Assembly: GCA_040403535.1 (NCBI GenBank)
Contig: JBBAKL010000003.1
Span: forward strand, 1 to 64,000
Length of the DNA stretch: 64,000 nt
From: JAHEYG01 sp040403535
GTDB lineage: Bacteria > Bacteroidota > Bacteroidia > B-17B0 > Aurantibacillaceae
Direction: 5' to 3'
The notes under the pieces are model-generated. The model saw nothing but the letters and a program-made list of their open reading frames with translations. It was not told the origin of the DNA and searched no databases. Below, in pieces: positions 61,708 to 64,000 of this stretch; within the stretch, counting starts at the first letter, position 1; every line of letters starts with the position of its first letter. Made by a program: the position numbers and the translations under genes.

Positions 61708-64000
61708 CTATTTAACAGAATTATAGATTTCTGTCAATTTATCTCTTAAATCCTTTGCGGCAGTTCTTTCCTTTTCTAGAGCAGTAACGTCTTTGCCTTC
61801 TTTCTTTTCTTTTTCAATTGTACTGCTTAGTTTCTCTTCTTTGCTTTTCCAGTTTTCTATTAATGTACTTTTTAAAATTTTAAGCGCACCGTATCTTACA
61901 TACTGATTACCTGATTTAGCCATTTTAGAAATTTCAGTAGCGCCGGCAATAACAGTTTCAGACTTAGTACAACGTTTTAAAAATTTACCGTAAACATTTA
62001 TAAAACCCAACATTTCAAATCCACTAAATTGCGACTTAGCATTCACGAAAAACTGTGCATTCTCATCGCTTCCGTGATTTGCATAAATATCCGCAACAGA
62101 AAATACCAACTTCTTTCCCTTCTCGTTCTCTAATGATTTTGCTTTCTTTAAAGCACTTTCAGGATTGGATTTTACCAAACCTTCTAATGCAGCTGAAATA
62201 ATTAAATACGACTGTTCACCTGTTGCTTTTTCATAAAGCGCTTCTAAATCAGAACCCTTATAATTAGACGCTAAAAAAGAAATAGCTTCTGCACGTACAC
62301 GTGTATTCGCATCTTTTTCGGCAATACTCATCATTAATGGTTTAAATTCCGCTTCATTTTCTTTAGCTACACTTTCCATCGCATTTATCGCATCCATTCT
62401 GAAATTTTTCCACTTTTCGTTTTGAGCGGCGTTTTTTACTACAGCTAATATATCCTTGTCAGACATGTTTTTTTCAAAATAAGCTAAGGCTTCCGCTCTG
62501 TCGCCCCATAATGGTGCATTCTTAAACTGATAAATATATTCTTCTTTTGATTTTTCGTAAGTAAGCTTAGCTAAAAGCTGACGCTCGGCATCAAAATTTA
62601 CTAAGTCAGGTTTTCCGGAAACATTAAATGTAAATGTCTGTTTTGCATCTTCAATTACAATATGTTTTCTTTCGGATTTTCCATTAACATACAAATCAAC
62701 CTCTAAAGGCAATCGGTACAATGGTGTTTCCTTAAAGTCTTGGGTTTGCTCTACAGTTAAAGAAACTGTTTTTGTTGCATCATCGTATTGTTTGGTAATT
62801 GTAAGCAATGGGTGGCCGCCTTTCATGAACCATTGGTTGAAGAACCAATTTAAGTCTTGTCCGGTAATATCTTCAAAAGCCTGACGTAAATGATGAATTT
62901 CTGCCGACTTAAATTTTCTGTTCTCCAGATATATTTTTAATGAAGCAAAAAACGCATCATCACCAACAACCTTACGAAGCATATGCAGAATTTGTCCGCC
63001 TTTATTATAACTAAACGCGTCAAACATATCTTCACGATTATGATAATTGTAACGGATAAGCGGGACCTGTTTTTGAGCCGACTGCATCATGTAACCAGAG
63101 CGAGAACCCGCATGGTGTTCATCAGCAGCATCTCTTCCGTACTTATATTCATTCCATAAATATTCGCCATAGGTAGCGAACGATTCATTTAACGGTAAAT
63201 TACTCCAACTTTCGCAAGTTGCCAAATCACCAAACCATTGATGAAAAAGTTCGTGGGCAATTACATCTTCTCCCTTACTGCCATCTATTAATTCGCGGGT
63301 AGTTTGATATACAGCGAAATCGCCATGTAAGGTTGCACTGGTGTTTTCCATAGCACCGCTTACATAATCACGCACTACAATTTGTGCATACTTTGGCCAT
63401 GCGTATTCAACACCTAATTTGTTTGAATAGAACTCCAACATTTCAGTAGTATTACCGAATATGGCTTTTGCATGCGGCTCGAACTCTTTCTCTACATAAT
63501 AACTTACTTCTTTATTTCTCCAAGGCTTATCGGTAACTTTGATAAATTCTCCAACCCCCATCATTACTAAATACGGAGCGTGTGGTAAATCCATCTTCCA
63601 GTGGTCGGTACGTGTTCCGTCCGAATTCTTTTTTGAATCCACAAGTAATCCGTTTGATAAGGTTGTGTATTTATCTTCAACTGTAATGTAAATTTCCTCA
63701 GTCATTTTTTCGTTCGGGCTATCAACAGTTGGGAACCATGCCGAATTGCTTTGGGTTTCTCCTTGTGTCCAGATTTGTGGCATTTTTGATGGATCTTCGC
63801 CCTTTGGATTAATAAAATATAAACCCTTGTCATCACTAATGGCCTGCGATCCTCCTTTTTTCAATTCATTAGGTTTAGCAATGTATTCTACATATACATT
63901 AATCAGTTCATTACTTTTCACTTCTCTTCCCAGATTAATTTTAATAGAATCATTCTCGTATTTATATAAGGCATCTTTTTGAGCTCCAAAGAATGACTCT
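61708..64000 (-). CDS. M1-family metalloaminopeptidase, 5'-truncated by window
   Basis: The frame is open through the right edge, so the N-terminus is missing and 763 residues are seen. The substrate-binding motif is GAMEN (YVSGAMENTSATLHG) and the zinc site HELFHQWFGDLATCESWSNLPLNESFA, with the second Glu 18 residues on. A C-terminal region of HEAT-like helices follows (ALEGLVKSNPESALKKAKSL and neighbours), ending in a Lys/Glu-rich helix. M1 enzymes remove N-terminal residues from peptides. The pre-zinc beta domain is present from MKSNELINVYVEYIAKP and earlier. Confidence 0.96.
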   Translation of the reverse strand, partial: ESFFGAQKDALYKYENDSIKINLGREVKSNELINVYVEYIAKPNELKKGGSQAISDDKGLYFINPKGEDPSKMPQIWTQGETQSNSAWFPTVDSPNEKMTEEIYITVEDKYTTLSNGLLVDSKKNSDGTRTDHWKMDLPHAPYLVMMGVGEFIKVTDKPWRNKEVSYYVEKEFEPHAKAIFGNTTEMLEFYSNKLGVEYAWPKYAQIVVRDYVSGAMENTSATLHGDFAVYQTTRELIDGSKGEDVIAHELFHQWFGDLATCESWSNLPLNESFATYGEYLWNEYKYGRDAADEHHAGSRSGYMMQSAQKQVPLIRYNYHNREDMFDAFSYNKGGQILHMLRKVVGDDAFFASLKIYLENRKFKSAEIHHLRQAFEDITGQDLNWFFNQWFMKGGHPLLTITKQYDDATKTVSLTVEQTQDFKETPLYRLPLEVDLYVNGKSERKHIVIEDAKQTFTFNVSGKPDLVNFDAERQLLAKLTYEKSKEEYIYQFKNAPLWGDRAEALAYFEKNMSDKDILAVVKNAAQNEKWKNFRMDAINAMESVAKENEAEFKPLMMSIAEKDANTRVRAEAISFLASNYKGSDLEALYEKATGEQSYLIISAALEGLVKSNPESALKKAKSLENEKGKKLVFSVADIYANHGSDENAQFFVNAKSQFSGFEMLGFINVYGKFLKRCTKSETVIAGATEISKMAKSGNQYVRYGALKILKSTLIENWKSKEEKLSSTIEKEKKEGKDVTALEKERTAAKDLRDKLTEIYNSVK

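Overview
The window is an AT-rich stretch of a Bacteroidota chromosome, probably class Bacteroidia near the Flavobacteriales or a related order. The evidence is several secreted proteins with type IX secretion (T9SS) C-terminal signals, a PorT-like T9SS protein, an ExbB-ExbD-ExbD-TonB cluster, 2TM, choice-of-anchor L and PepSY-like proteins, heavy TTA leucine use, and starts without Shine-Dalgarno sequences at normal spacing (several TTG and GTG). It looks like ordinary chromosome rather than plasmid or phage. One scaffold gap of exactly 100 N lies inside a tRNA gene, so this is a draft or metagenome assembly.

Layout. 1-3.3 kb: class I ribonucleotide reductase nrdB (5' cut by the window) and nrdA. 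3.6-12.5 kb: a T9SS type A secreted protein, a predicted lipoprotein methyltransferase, a cold-shock protein, a DEAD-box helicase, an OmpA-like protein, a DsbA/FrnE-like oxidoreductase, tRNA-Val(TAC) with a tiny GIY-YIG nuclease unit nested in its 3' end, an outer-membrane barrel candidate and a Gre-like factor. 12.5-16.1 kb: a PepSY-like protein, an arsenic operon (arsR, DUF6428-like, arsC, aquaporin) and two small membrane proteins. 16.2-25.4 kb: an M61 peptidase, a TPR membrane protein coupled to a bacterial eIF1/SUI1 protein, a type B T9SS adhesin, a 2TM protein, a TPR-like protein and uvrC. 25.5-32.4 kb: a membrane-protein pseudogene with an in-frame TGA, asnS, lepA, a porT-like gene and an FAD-dependent oxidoreductase.

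32.4-41.9 kb holds one giant gene (about 3,144 aa) built from about 29 SprB-type repeats, with a four-repeat higher-order unit present three times. 42-48 kb is a heme operon (hemA, a hemC-hemD fusion, an unknown membrane protein, hemB) continuing into aroK and a beta-barrel protein resembling the family annotated as polymorphic toxin type 23. 48-51 kb is the fatty-acid/phospholipid start cluster (yceD, rpmF, plsX, fabH). 51-54 kb has a YjbR-like protein and a third type B adhesin. 54-60.5 kb is exbB-exbD-exbD-tonB followed by a small membrane protein, a PstS-like lipoprotein, a soluble TonB-C protein and a large TPR protein. 60.6-64 kb has an acyltransferase and an M1 aminopeptidase that runs off the window.

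The most unusual locus is the tRNA-Val/GIY-YIG unit at 10.75-11.31 kb. The nuclease gene takes its start codon from a duplicated tRNA-plus-terminator segment, and its stop codon lies in the loop of a hairpin that replaces the anticodon arm of a second, truncated tRNA copy. Other points worth checking are the higher-order repeats of the giant adhesin, the secreted methyltransferase, the arsenic operon with an aquaporin but no pump, and the soluble TonB-C protein.
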